Shown here one piece after another: positions 1 to 5,447 of a stretch of 5,968 nucleotides of DNA. Source of the DNA: Pseudomonadales bacterium. GTDB taxonomy: Bacteria > Pseudomonadota > Gammaproteobacteria > Steroidobacterales > Steroidobacteraceae. The notes beneath the pieces are model-generated. The model did not search any database. It saw nothing but the letters and a program-made list of their open reading frames with translations, and was not told the origin of the DNA. How positions within the stretch are numbered: the stretch's first letter is position 1; every line of letters starts with the position of its first letter. Location of the stretch: assembly GCA_020442965.1 (NCBI GenBank), contig JAGRJB010000188.1:1-5968 (forward strand). The letters are read 5' to 3'. The position numbers were made by a program, and so were the translations under genes.

Positions 1-1
1 G

Positions 2-487
2 TTGTCTGACCAACCCGCTACTGCGCGTGGCCGCGAGATACGGGCGGCAATTCGCATCCGCGCACCCGCCAAACGCGTCTTTGCGGCGATGACCCATTGC
101 GAGACGGCGATCGAATTCGTGCCGCATTTGCAGCAGTGCGTGTTGTTGGACCACGATGAGGTGACCGGCGCGGAAATCATCGAACATGTTGTGGACTATG
201 GCTGGTATGCACCGTCGTTGCGGTACACGTTCCGCGTCGAATACGTTCCCGATCGGTCCGTGATCTTCAGAGCTGTTAGTGGTGACCTGGCGCGCAACGA
301 GGGGCGTTGGGAGCTGACGCCACTCAATGAGGATCCGGCGACTGGCGTGGCGGAGACGCTTTTGACGTACCGCGTGTTGGTCGTCCCGAAGTTCCGGATT
401 CCGCAGAGCTGGGTGCGCGTGAGTCTCACGCGCGAGTTGCCGCGCATGCTGCAAGCGCTGCGTGACTTCTCGGAGCGAGGTCAATGA
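2..487 (+). CDS. SRPBCC (START-like/polyketide cyclase-type) protein, 5' end at window edge
   Basis: This gene encodes a 161-residue protein with the pattern of the SRPBCC helix-grip fold. A first beta strand (about residues 12-20, IRAAIRIRAP) leads into a helix starting at APAKRVFAAMT (21-31). Antiparallel strands follow, including the YTFRVEYVPD and NEGRWELTPL segments, and a long C-terminal helix spans about 140-158. This family binds hydrophobic ligands in a closed cavity; members include polyketide cyclases, RatA/Coq10-like proteins and lipid-transfer domains. The ligand cannot be told from sequence. No signal peptide or membrane segment is visible, so it is probably cytoplasmic. The only early start is TTG at position 2, and the frame may continue upstream beyond the window, so the N-terminus is uncertain. 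The fold core appears complete, so few residues can be missing. The next gene starts 168 bases downstream and is functionally unrelated. Fold assignment is fairly sure; function is unknown. Confidence 0.72.
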   Translation: MSDQPATARGREIRAAIRIRAPAKRVFAAMTHCETAIEFVPHLQQCVLLDHDEVTGAEIIEHVVDYGWYAPSLRYTFRVEYVPDRSVIFRAVSGDLARNEGRWELTPLNEDPATGVAETLLTYRVLVVPKFRIPQSWVRVSLTRELPRMLQALRDFSERGQ

Positions 488-593
488 TCGTGGCAGTGCA
501 ACATTCGCAACGAGCATAGTTGTCGAGAAGTTTTACAGTCGGTTTTGGACGAATTCATAAGCTACTGATTTTCGGCAGGTAGCGCGTCACCGG

Positions 594-599
594 TATAAA
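594..599 (+). promoter_or_regulatory. Possible -10 element for the PEP-CTERM gene
   Basis: TATAAA lies 56 bases before the ATG at 656, inside a 168-base intergenic gap that is more AT-rich than its surroundings. It matches the sigma-70 -10 consensus at five of six bases. The matching -35 region (about 571-576, TTCGGC) is poor. I looked for a sigma-54 GG-N10-GC element, which drives some PEP-CTERM genes, and found none with correct spacing. The rest of the 488-655 gap holds no convincing gene or terminator. Confidence 0.3.
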
Positions 600-643
600 A
601 GTTGCAGGCATCTCATACACCGGCATCGCCTGCGTAGCCGCAC

Positions 644-653
644 AAGGGGAAGG
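644..653 (+). promoter_or_regulatory. Ribosome binding site of the PEP-CTERM gene
   Basis: The purine run AAGGGGAAGG ends two bases before the ATG at 656; its AAGGGG part sits six bases from it. It is the strongest Shine-Dalgarno sequence in the window. It fixes the start of the PEP-CTERM protein, in agreement with the signal peptide that begins at that ATG. Confidence 0.7.
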
Positions 654-655
654 TC

Positions 656-1453
656 ATGAATCGAATCCAAACTCTGGCGACATCGTTCCTCCTGCTCGCC
701 GCCACTACGGCAATTGCCGCGCCGATCCCGATCGATCTCAATACCTGGCAACGACGCGGCCCCGCCAGTAACGGCAACTGGGTCGTTGCAGCGGACGGTT
801 CGTCGGTGCTCCAGACTATCAATGGTGATCCCACGTTCTTCGTAGGTCCTGATAATCAGATCGATACGACCATTCGCGGGTCGATCCGCGTCGAAACAAC
901 GGGCGACGATGACTACATCGGCTTCGTGTTCGGTTTCAATGGTCCGGTCAGCACAGGCAACGACATGGATTACGTCCTGTTCGACTGGAAGCAGAACGAT
1001 CAGAGTTCCGGCGGGGCACTCGCTCGCGAGGGTTTTGCACTCAGTCGCGTGAACGGTACGATCACTAACTACATTCCGGGGTTCTGGGGGCATACGAGCG
1101 GCGCTGGTTTCGACGTGCTGGCGACCGATTTCGGCTCTGATCGTGGTTGGGCCGACAATACGACCTACGACTTCACGATTCTCTATCAGACCAATCGCAT
1201 TCGGTTCGACATAGCGGGTGGTGCATTCGGCACAGGTCAGACAGTGTTCGATGTGAGCGGCGTATTTCCAGACGGCCAGTTTGGCTTCTACAATTACTCG
1301 CAGTCGACCGTGCGTTACGCGGGGTTGACCGAAGAAGTAACGCCACCGACCGAGCCGCCGACCGGTGTACCGGAGCCTGGCACCCTCGGGTTACTGGCCA
1401 TCGGCCTCGGTGCTGTGGCTGCCGGATTGCGGCGCAGACGATCGACCCGATAG
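656..1453 (+). CDS. Secreted PEP-CTERM protein with thrombospondin C-terminal-like domain
   Basis: This is a 265-residue exported protein. Residues 1-21 form a signal peptide with an AIA cleavage site. The C-terminus is a textbook PEP-CTERM sorting signal: VPEP (238-241), a hydrophobic helix (243-257) and RRRR (259-262). Exosortase would recognise this signal at the inner membrane, cleave it and pass the protein to the cell surface or exopolysaccharide matrix. Residues about 41-224 follow, in order, the marks of the thrombospondin/COMP C-terminal (L-type lectin-like) domain: NWVV, QTINGDP, DDDYIGFVFGF (84-94), DWKQ (110-113), a WGHT stretch (144-147), a GW-N-TTYDF segment (164-173) and GQFGFYNYSQS (207-217). 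In animal proteins this domain binds calcium and cell-surface partners. A Pro/Thr/Glu-rich stalk (about 226-241) joins domain and anchor. A strong ribosome site decides the start. No exosortase gene is in the window, and the gene looks monocistronic. Sorting class is near certain; domain homology is judged from remembered family sequences. Confidence 0.9.
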   Translation: MNRIQTLATSFLLLAATTAIAAPIPIDLNTWQRRGPASNGNWVVAADGSSVLQTINGDPTFFVGPDNQIDTTIRGSIRVETTGDDDYIGFVFGFNGPVSTGNDMDYVLFDWKQNDQSSGGALAREGFALSRVNGTITNYIPGFWGHTSGAGFDVLATDFGSDRGWADNTTYDFTILYQTNRIRFDIAGGAFGTGQTVFDVSGVFPDGQFGFYNYSQSTVRYAGLTEEVTPPTEPPTGVPEPGTLGLLAIGLGAVAAGLRRRRSTR

Positions 1454-1535
1454 GGCGCTTCGGGCGGAGCGTGCGATAGGCGTCGCCCCAAGGGCGCTTT
1501 GTCAGAGGCCTCCGATACGCCCGAGAGGCGTGTGC

Positions 1536-1554
1536 TGGCGTGCGAAACACGCTA
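1536..1554 (+). repeat. Small hairpin in the intergenic gap before the hydrolase gene
   Basis: TGGCGTG (1536-1542) pairs with CACGCTA (1548-1554) around the loop CGAAA, with one G-U pair. A second GCGTG copy at 1529-1533 could compete for the same CACGC. No T-run follows, so it is not a typical intrinsic terminator. It lies between the PEP-CTERM stop and the putative -10 element of the hydrolase, so it could be a weak terminator or an operator. The 1454-1608 gap otherwise contains only scattered GC-rich repeats. Confidence 0.3.
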
Positions 1555-1563
1555 CGCTGAGGC

Positions 1564-1569
1564 GATAAT
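1564..1569 (+). promoter_or_regulatory. Possible -10 element for the hydrolase-mlaA operon
   Basis: GATAAT matches the sigma-70 -10 consensus at five of six bases and sits about 40 bases before the hydrolase start. That would give a leader of about 35 bases. No good -35 hexamer is seen at 16-18 bases upstream (1541-1546 is TGCGAA), so the call rests on the -10 alone. Confidence 0.28.
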
Positions 1570-1611
1570 GGACGATCGCTGCCGAGGAACGGAGACCAAG
1601 CACCTGCCGTG

Positions 1612-2931
1612 ATGGGGAGTTGTTCGAGGTTCGCACTGCTCGTTGCGACGAGCGTACTCTTGTTAGGCCGACCGGCCAGTGCGCAGAATTTGGGGGACGG
1701 CTCAGGGGCGGGACTGCCGAGTTCGGCTGCGCTGCGCGCCACGGTCTATGGCCCGGCGCCGACTGATCTAGCGCCGTTGCCGGCGAGCGTGCCGCTGGAA
1801 GAAATCAACGTTCGGATGCCCTGGGCTCGTCCGGTCCCGTCGGTGCTGTGGTTCGATCGCCGACTTCGAGCCTGGCTGTCGGCGCAGCCTGGACCGGCAC
1901 CGTTGGTGATCGTGATTTCCGGAATCGGTAGTGGCGGTAATTCCGCGAAGCAATCGATACTGCGGGGCGCGTTGTACGGCGCCGGATATCACGTACTGAC
2001 GCTACCATCGCCGACCGCGCCGGGATTTATCGTTTCCAGCTCGAGCACCGGTGTTGCCGGCGACCTGACGCAGGATGGCGAGGATCTCTACGCCGCGATC
2101 AGACACATTTTGCCCTTGCTCCCTGCGCGCGTGCAGATCACAACGGTCGATCTCGTCGGCTACAGCTTGGGGGGCGCGAACGCGGCGATGGTCAAGGCGC
2201 TGGACACGACCGCTGGTCGCGATCTCATTCGGCGCGTCGTAATGATCAATCCGCCGGTCAGTCTGTTAGCGTCGATCCGGCGCCTCGATCAATTGTTCGT
2301 GGCGAGTATCGGTCCGCGCGACGCCGATATCGAGAATCTGTATCGCCGCCTGTACGCAAGACTTGCGAACGCCTACTACGAATCGGGTGCGGTGCAGCTT
2401 GACGAGGGCTTTTTGCTGCGTGCAGCTGGTGACATCCTGCGGACTGACGCGGATCTCGCGGCGGCGATCGCGCTCGATTTCCGGCTGTCGCTGATCGATC
2501 TGTTCTTTGTGGGGGATCTGTACGCAAAAACCGGGGTCGTGGTCGATCCACAGCACCTGCAGGACGTCGAGAATTCGTTGGACGGCATTTACGCAATCTT
2601 GCGTACCCGCTCGTATTCCGAATACTTTGCTCGTGTGCTGGCGCCGTACTATCTGCAGCACCGTCCGGGCTCCAATCTCGAGCAACTCGCAGCCGCCAAC
2701 GATCTGGCGGTCATTGGCGAGCAACTGCGCACGGATTCCGACTACTACGCTCAGACCAGCGTCGACGATCTGATCCTGAACGACGCGGAACGTGCATGGT
2801 TGCAGAACACACTGGGCTCGCGACTGGCGGTTTACTCTCACGGCGGGCATCTCGGCAACATTGGCGAGCGGCGTCAGATCTCTGATCTGCTCGCGATGCT
2901 CGCGGGGCGCTGGCCGGATCACACACCATGA
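1612..2931 (+). CDS. Exported alpha/beta-fold hydrolase, coupled to mlaA
   Basis: This is a 439-residue protein starting at ATG 1612; a GTG at 1609 directly before it is an equal alternative. The ribosome site is weak and far (AGGAACGGAG at 1585-1594), and a stop at 1558-1560 with no better start rules out a longer form. Numbered from the GTG, residues 1-25 are a signal peptide ending in ASA, so the product is periplasmic or secreted. The strand PLVIVISGIGSGG (98-110) resembles the oxyanion region of alpha/beta hydrolases. GYSLGG (184-189) is the nucleophile elbow with Ser186. HGGHLGN (411-417) carries the likely catalytic His414, and Asp386 or Asp387 in SVDDLIL is the likely acid. A helical insertion (about 220-350) between the Ser and acid segments probably forms a lid and makes the protein longer than a minimal hydrolase of about 280 residues. 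The stop overlaps the mlaA start by ATGA. A lipid ester substrate at the cell envelope is inferred from that pairing. Fold is sure; substrate is unknown. Confidence 0.85.
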   Translation: MGSCSRFALLVATSVLLLGRPASAQNLGDGSGAGLPSSAALRATVYGPAPTDLAPLPASVPLEEINVRMPWARPVPSVLWFDRRLRAWLSAQPGPAPLVIVISGIGSGGNSAKQSILRGALYGAGYHVLTLPSPTAPGFIVSSSSTGVAGDLTQDGEDLYAAIRHILPLLPARVQITTVDLVGYSLGGANAAMVKALDTTAGRDLIRRVVMINPPVSLLASIRRLDQLFVASIGPRDADIENLYRRLYARLANAYYESGAVQLDEGFLLRAAGDILRTDADLAAAIALDFRLSLIDLFFVGDLYAKTGVVVDPQHLQDVENSLDGIYAILRTRSYSEYFARVLAPYYLQHRPGSNLEQLAAANDLAVIGEQLRTDSDYYAQTSVDDLILNDAERAWLQNTLGSRLAVYSHGGHLGNIGERRQISDLLAMLAGRWPDHTP

Positions 2932-3725
2932 AAAATTGGTTGTTAGCGTCGATCGTGCCCGTCCTTCTGCTGGGGTGTGCAAGCGCCGATTTCTCGATTC
3001 GCACGTTGCCACCGGAAACTCATCAGCCGGAACCCGCGCCATTGCAGGACGCTGACGTTGTTCCCGAACCGGACCGCGCTCCCGTGACTCCAGCGGATGC
3101 GCCGCCGCTGACAGTAGCTGATCCATGGTTGCGGATTAATCGATCAACGTATCGATTCAACGCAAAGTTTGACGAGGCGATTTCCTTTCCGATCGCCAAT
3201 ACGTATAGACGGCTGCCGTCGCCTGTTCGCAGCGGCACGCGGCACTTTTTGAGCAATCTGTCGGAAGTAAACAGCGCACTGAACTATGCGGCGCAACTGC
3301 GATTTGGCCCCAGCCTGCGTAGCGCCGGGCGTTTCGTCATCAACAGCACACTCGGCGTAGCTGGGCTGTTCGACGTTGCTGCCAGGATGAATCTGCAACA
3401 ATCGCCGACGGGGTTCAGTACGACGCTTGCGACTTGGGGCGTACCGCAGGGACCGTATCTCGTGCTGCCATTGCTCGGCCCTTCGACCTTACGCGATGGC
3501 GTCGGGCTGATCGGGGACTTCGGTACGCTATACACGATCAACGTGCCGGCGCTCTATCGTGGCACTGAATCCTGGGCACTGAACGGCCTTACTGCATTGG
3601 ACCGGCGCGCCAATACGGACTTTCGCTACTACGCTACCGGTTCGCCCTTCGAGTACGAGAACGTACGGTTTCTGTACGTCAACAGAGGCCTGATCGAGGA
3701 CGAGCGCTCCGACCGGATGCACTGA
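2928..3725 (+). CDS. mlaA: MlaA/VacJ family outer-membrane lipoprotein
   Basis: MlaA sits in the outer membrane with porins and takes mislocalised phospholipid from the outer leaflet, passing it to MlaC for retrograde transport to MlaFEDB. This preserves lipid asymmetry. The 265-residue product has a lipoprotein signal peptide with lipobox LLGC and lipidated Cys17; Ala at +2 agrees with export to the outer membrane. The family core begins at DPWLRINRSTYRFN (65-78) and continues through RFVINSTLGVAGLFDVA (135-151), TTLATWGVPQGPYLVLPLLG (165-184) and STLRDGVG (186-193). It ends with SPFEYENVRFLYVNRG, which corresponds to the end of the E. coli protein, so the gene is complete. Between Cys17 and DP there are about 47 residues rich in Pro, Glu and Asp, compared with about a dozen in E. 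coli MlaA. The ATG overlaps the hydrolase stop (ATGA) and has no clear ribosome site of its own, so translation is probably coupled. No other mla gene is in the window. Confidence 0.95.
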   Translation: MKNWLLASIVPVLLLGCASADFSIRTLPPETHQPEPAPLQDADVVPEPDRAPVTPADAPPLTVADPWLRINRSTYRFNAKFDEAISFPIANTYRRLPSPVRSGTRHFLSNLSEVNSALNYAAQLRFGPSLRSAGRFVINSTLGVAGLFDVAARMNLQQSPTGFSTTLATWGVPQGPYLVLPLLGPSTLRDGVGLIGDFGTLYTINVPALYRGTESWALNGLTALDRRANTDFRYYATGSPFEYENVRFLYVNRGLIEDERSDRMH

Positions 3726-3740
3726 CCTGGGTCAGGTCAG
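3722..3740. terminator. Hairpin between converging genes, possible bidirectional terminator
   Basis: CTGACC (3722-3727) and GGTCAG (3735-3740) form a six-base stem with a seven-base loop. A tighter alternative pairs TGACC (3723-3727) with GGTCA (3730-3734). The element contains the stop codons of both converging genes, mlaA on plus and the ClC gene on minus, which are only 11 bases apart. No T-tract follows on either strand, so efficient intrinsic termination is doubtful. Confidence 0.4.
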
Positions 3741-5074
3741 TCGGCCGCTCGCTCGTGCTCCGCGATGATGCGGTCCGCAAATGCGCGATAAACGGGAGCG
3801 TGACAGACCAGCGACGAGATGCCTCGCGCTAACAGGCTCACTGCCAGCAATGGGATGATCATGCTGTGATTGGCCGTGAGTTCGAGCGAGATCACGGCTG
3901 CCGTGATCGGCGTCTGCGTGACGCCGGCGAGAAATGCGGCCATGCCCAACAATGCCACTGCCGAACTATCAGCTGCCGACAACAATCCTGCCAGGGAGTG
4001 CCCCATGCCGGCACCGACCGCCAGCGCCGGCGAGAAGATGCCACCCGGAACACCCGCCCAGTATGACAGCACGTTCGCCGTGAGCTTCAGGACCCAGAAC
4101 GTCGTCGCTTCACCGTGTGTGGCTTGTATCAGGCCGCGTGCTTCTTCGTAGCCAGTGCCAAAAATCGCACTACCGGTAAATACCCCGAGAGCGGCGAGCG
4201 CGAGGCCGCAGATCGCAGCGAAGAGCACCGGAGCGCGCCTGCGACAACGAACGAGCCACGCGAACGCCCCATGGTCGGAGAGCGAAATGGCCCGCACGAA
4301 CAAGCCACCGCCAATGCCACCGCAGATCCCGCACGCCAGCACGGCGAGCGCTGCCTGACTGAGTTGCATCTGCGCATCCACCCGGCCGAAGTAAGCATAG
4401 TTGCCGAGCACACCTAACGATACGGCGCCCGCGAAGATGACAGCCGTCAGAATGATGCCGCTTACGCGGTTCTCGAAGCTGCCGGCCAGTTCCTCGATCG
4501 CGAATACGACGCCTGCCAGTGGCGCATTGAAAGCAGCGGCGATGCCCGCGCCGCCGCCCGCGAGAATGAAACGCGACAGCGCTTTTGGTTCGGTGAAGCC
4601 GAAGCGCTTTCCCACCCAATACATGAGCCCGGCGCCGACGTGGACCGTCGGCCCCTCGCGACCGATCGAGCCACCACCGGCGAGACCGATAAGTGTGAGC
4701 GCCATCTTCCCGACCGTAATGGGCAGCGATAGCAGCCGCTGTCTGAAACCTTGATCCTCGACTTCGATCGCCGCAATGACCTGGGGAATGCCGCTGCCCC
4801 GGGTTTGCCGAAATCGCCCGTTGGTGAGCGCCGCGATCAGCGCAAAAACGGCTGGCGTCAGCAGCAGCGGCAGCCAGGGAATCTGACTAACAAGTGTCCG
4901 AAACAGTGCGAAGGCGAGATCGCTGCCGCGCGCGAACAGAATGGCCGCTACACCGACGATGATGCCGCCCGCCCACAACGCCGCGCGCCGCCGCCATTGT
5001 ACTGGCGCAAAGTATTCGTGGCCCGTGATCTGGCGGTGCCAGCGTTCACCGTTGGGAGGCTTGTTCACGGTCAT
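3737..5074 (-). CDS. ClC family chloride/proton antiporter
   Basis: The product is an inner-membrane ClC-type transporter of 445 residues with about a dozen hydrophobic stretches, close to the 473 of E. coli ClcA, and no C-terminal CBS domains. Numbered from the chosen ATG, the selectivity motifs are GSGIP (93-97), GREGP (138-142; gating Glu140, the E. coli Glu148 counterpart) and GGIFSP (344-349). FNAPLAG (182-188) runs into IEE (193-195), whose last Glu matches the internal proton glutamate Glu203. APVYRAF near the C-terminus supplies the Tyr (429) that matches the chloride-coordinating Tyr445. Both glutamates and the Tyr are kept, which favours 2 Cl-/1 H+ exchange over a passive channel. 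The frame stays open upstream to a TTG at 5215, but those 47 extra residues are basic, unlike the family and overlap the upstream gene, so ATG 5074 is preferred despite a poor ribosome site. It may serve chloride balance or acid resistance; context does not decide. Confidence 0.93.
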   Translation of the reverse strand: MTVNKPPNGERWHRQITGHEYFAPVQWRRRAALWAGGIIVGVAAILFARGSDLAFALFRTLVSQIPWLPLLLTPAVFALIAALTNGRFRQTRGSGIPQVIAAIEVEDQGFRQRLLSLPITVGKMALTLIGLAGGGSIGREGPTVHVGAGLMYWVGKRFGFTEPKALSRFILAGGGAGIAAAFNAPLAGVVFAIEELAGSFENRVSGIILTAVIFAGAVSLGVLGNYAYFGRVDAQMQLSQAALAVLACGICGGIGGGLFVRAISLSDHGAFAWLVRCRRRAPVLFAAICGLALAALGVFTGSAIFGTGYEEARGLIQATHGEATTFWVLKLTANVLSYWAGVPGGIFSPALAVGAGMGHSLAGLLSAADSSAVALLGMAAFLAGVTQTPITAAVISLELTANHSMIIPLLAVSLLARGISSLVCHAPVYRAFADRIIAEHERAAD

Positions 5075-5081
5075 TGGCCGC

Positions 5082-5109
5082 AGTATGGCAGACGCCTGCG
5101 CGTCTCCAA
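5082..5109 (-). promoter_or_regulatory. Inverted repeat with weak promoter match before the ClC gene
   Basis: AGACGC (5090-5095) and GCGTCT (5100-5105) are a perfect six-base inverted repeat around CTGC, starting 16 bases upstream of the ClC ATG at 5074. On the minus strand a weak sigma-70-like pair surrounds it: TTGGAG (5109-5104) and CATACT (5087-5082), 16 bases apart. If real, the repeat would lie mostly in the promoter spacer, where a dimeric regulator could bind, and the transcript would be almost leaderless. As RNA it would instead form a hairpin just before the start codon. The repeat is plainly seen; its role is conjecture. Confidence 0.3.
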
Positions 5110-5186
5110 AGTTCCTGCGGCGAATTGTCGATCCATGCCGTACGCGGTTGGTCTGAACCGCCCGATACCGTCGAAGCGTATGATCG

Positions 5187-5447
5187 TTAGCGCGCTTGAG
5201 TACCGCGATTGGCAAACTGTTTGCGCCGTCGGGTGCGGATCCAGTTTCGCAAGCGCCCGAACATTTTCGGCTCTTCCCGCGCAGCCTCGACGAACCAGCG
5301 GCGCGCCTTGGCGCTCGCGGAGAGCACCAGAATGGCTCCGGCGCCCATCACCGGCAGTCCCGGCCAGCCAAGCGGGCCCGGCAGCAGCAGGATCACGAAG
5401 CCGATCGCTAACAACAGCCATCCACCGATCGCTTTAGCCAGCTGCAT
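5187..5447 (-). CDS. Small PGPGW-family transmembrane protein
   Basis: This gene encodes an 86-residue membrane protein. It has a first hydrophobic helix (about 7-23), the motif LPGPLGWPGLP (22-32) that defines the putative transmembrane PGPGW family, a second helix (about 33-45), and a long basic tail (46-86) with RTRRRK that should lie in the cytoplasm. The biochemical role of the family is unknown to me. The reading frame stays open further upstream to 5804, but that part is the out-of-frame shadow of the thioesterase gene. The true start is most likely ATG 5447, which overlaps the thioesterase stop as ATGA and lies directly before the first helix. No ribosome site is visible ahead of it, in keeping with translational coupling. 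The ClC start follows 112 bases after its TAA. Confidence 0.8.
   Translation of the reverse strand: MQLAKAIGGWLLLAIGFVILLLPGPLGWPGLPVMGAGAILVLSASAKARRWFVEAAREEPKMFGRLRNWIRTRRRKQFANRGTQAR

Noticed and set aside
491..510. Possible sigma-54 promoter (TGGCAG...TCGC) after the SRPBCC gene
   Set aside because: The GG to GC spacing is 13 bases, not 10, and it lies too far from the PEP-CTERM start.
587..1093. 168-residue minus-strand open frame over the PEP-CTERM gene start
   Set aside because: The opposing frame has a signal peptide, a strong ribosome site and domain matches; this one shows only Arg/Cys-rich shadow sequence.
1173..1742. 189-residue minus-strand open frame bridging the PEP-CTERM/hydrolase gap
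   Set aside because: It overlaps coding ends on both sides and has shadow-like composition, with no family motif even in the part lying in the gap.
2264..2954. 14-base direct repeat TGTTAGCGTCGATC at 2264-2277 and 2941-2954
   Set aside because: Both copies lie in coding sequence and encode the same LLASI run by chance similarity; there are no flanking repeats or mobile element signs.
2266..3126. 286-residue open frame on the minus strand opposite the hydrolase and mlaA
   Set aside because: It is antisense to two well-supported genes, has low-complexity Arg/Gln-rich content with no recognisable domain, and is expected from GC-rich codon use.
5075..5215. N-terminal extension of the ClC protein to a TTG start
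   Set aside because: The 47 residues are basic and unlike ClC N-termini, and the start would overlap the PGPGW gene; ATG 5074 fits the family length.
4751..5437. 228-residue plus-strand open frame opposite the ClC and PGPGW genes
   Set aside because: It is antisense to ClC motifs and PGPGW, rich in Arg, Pro and Ser, and has no domain or ribosome site.
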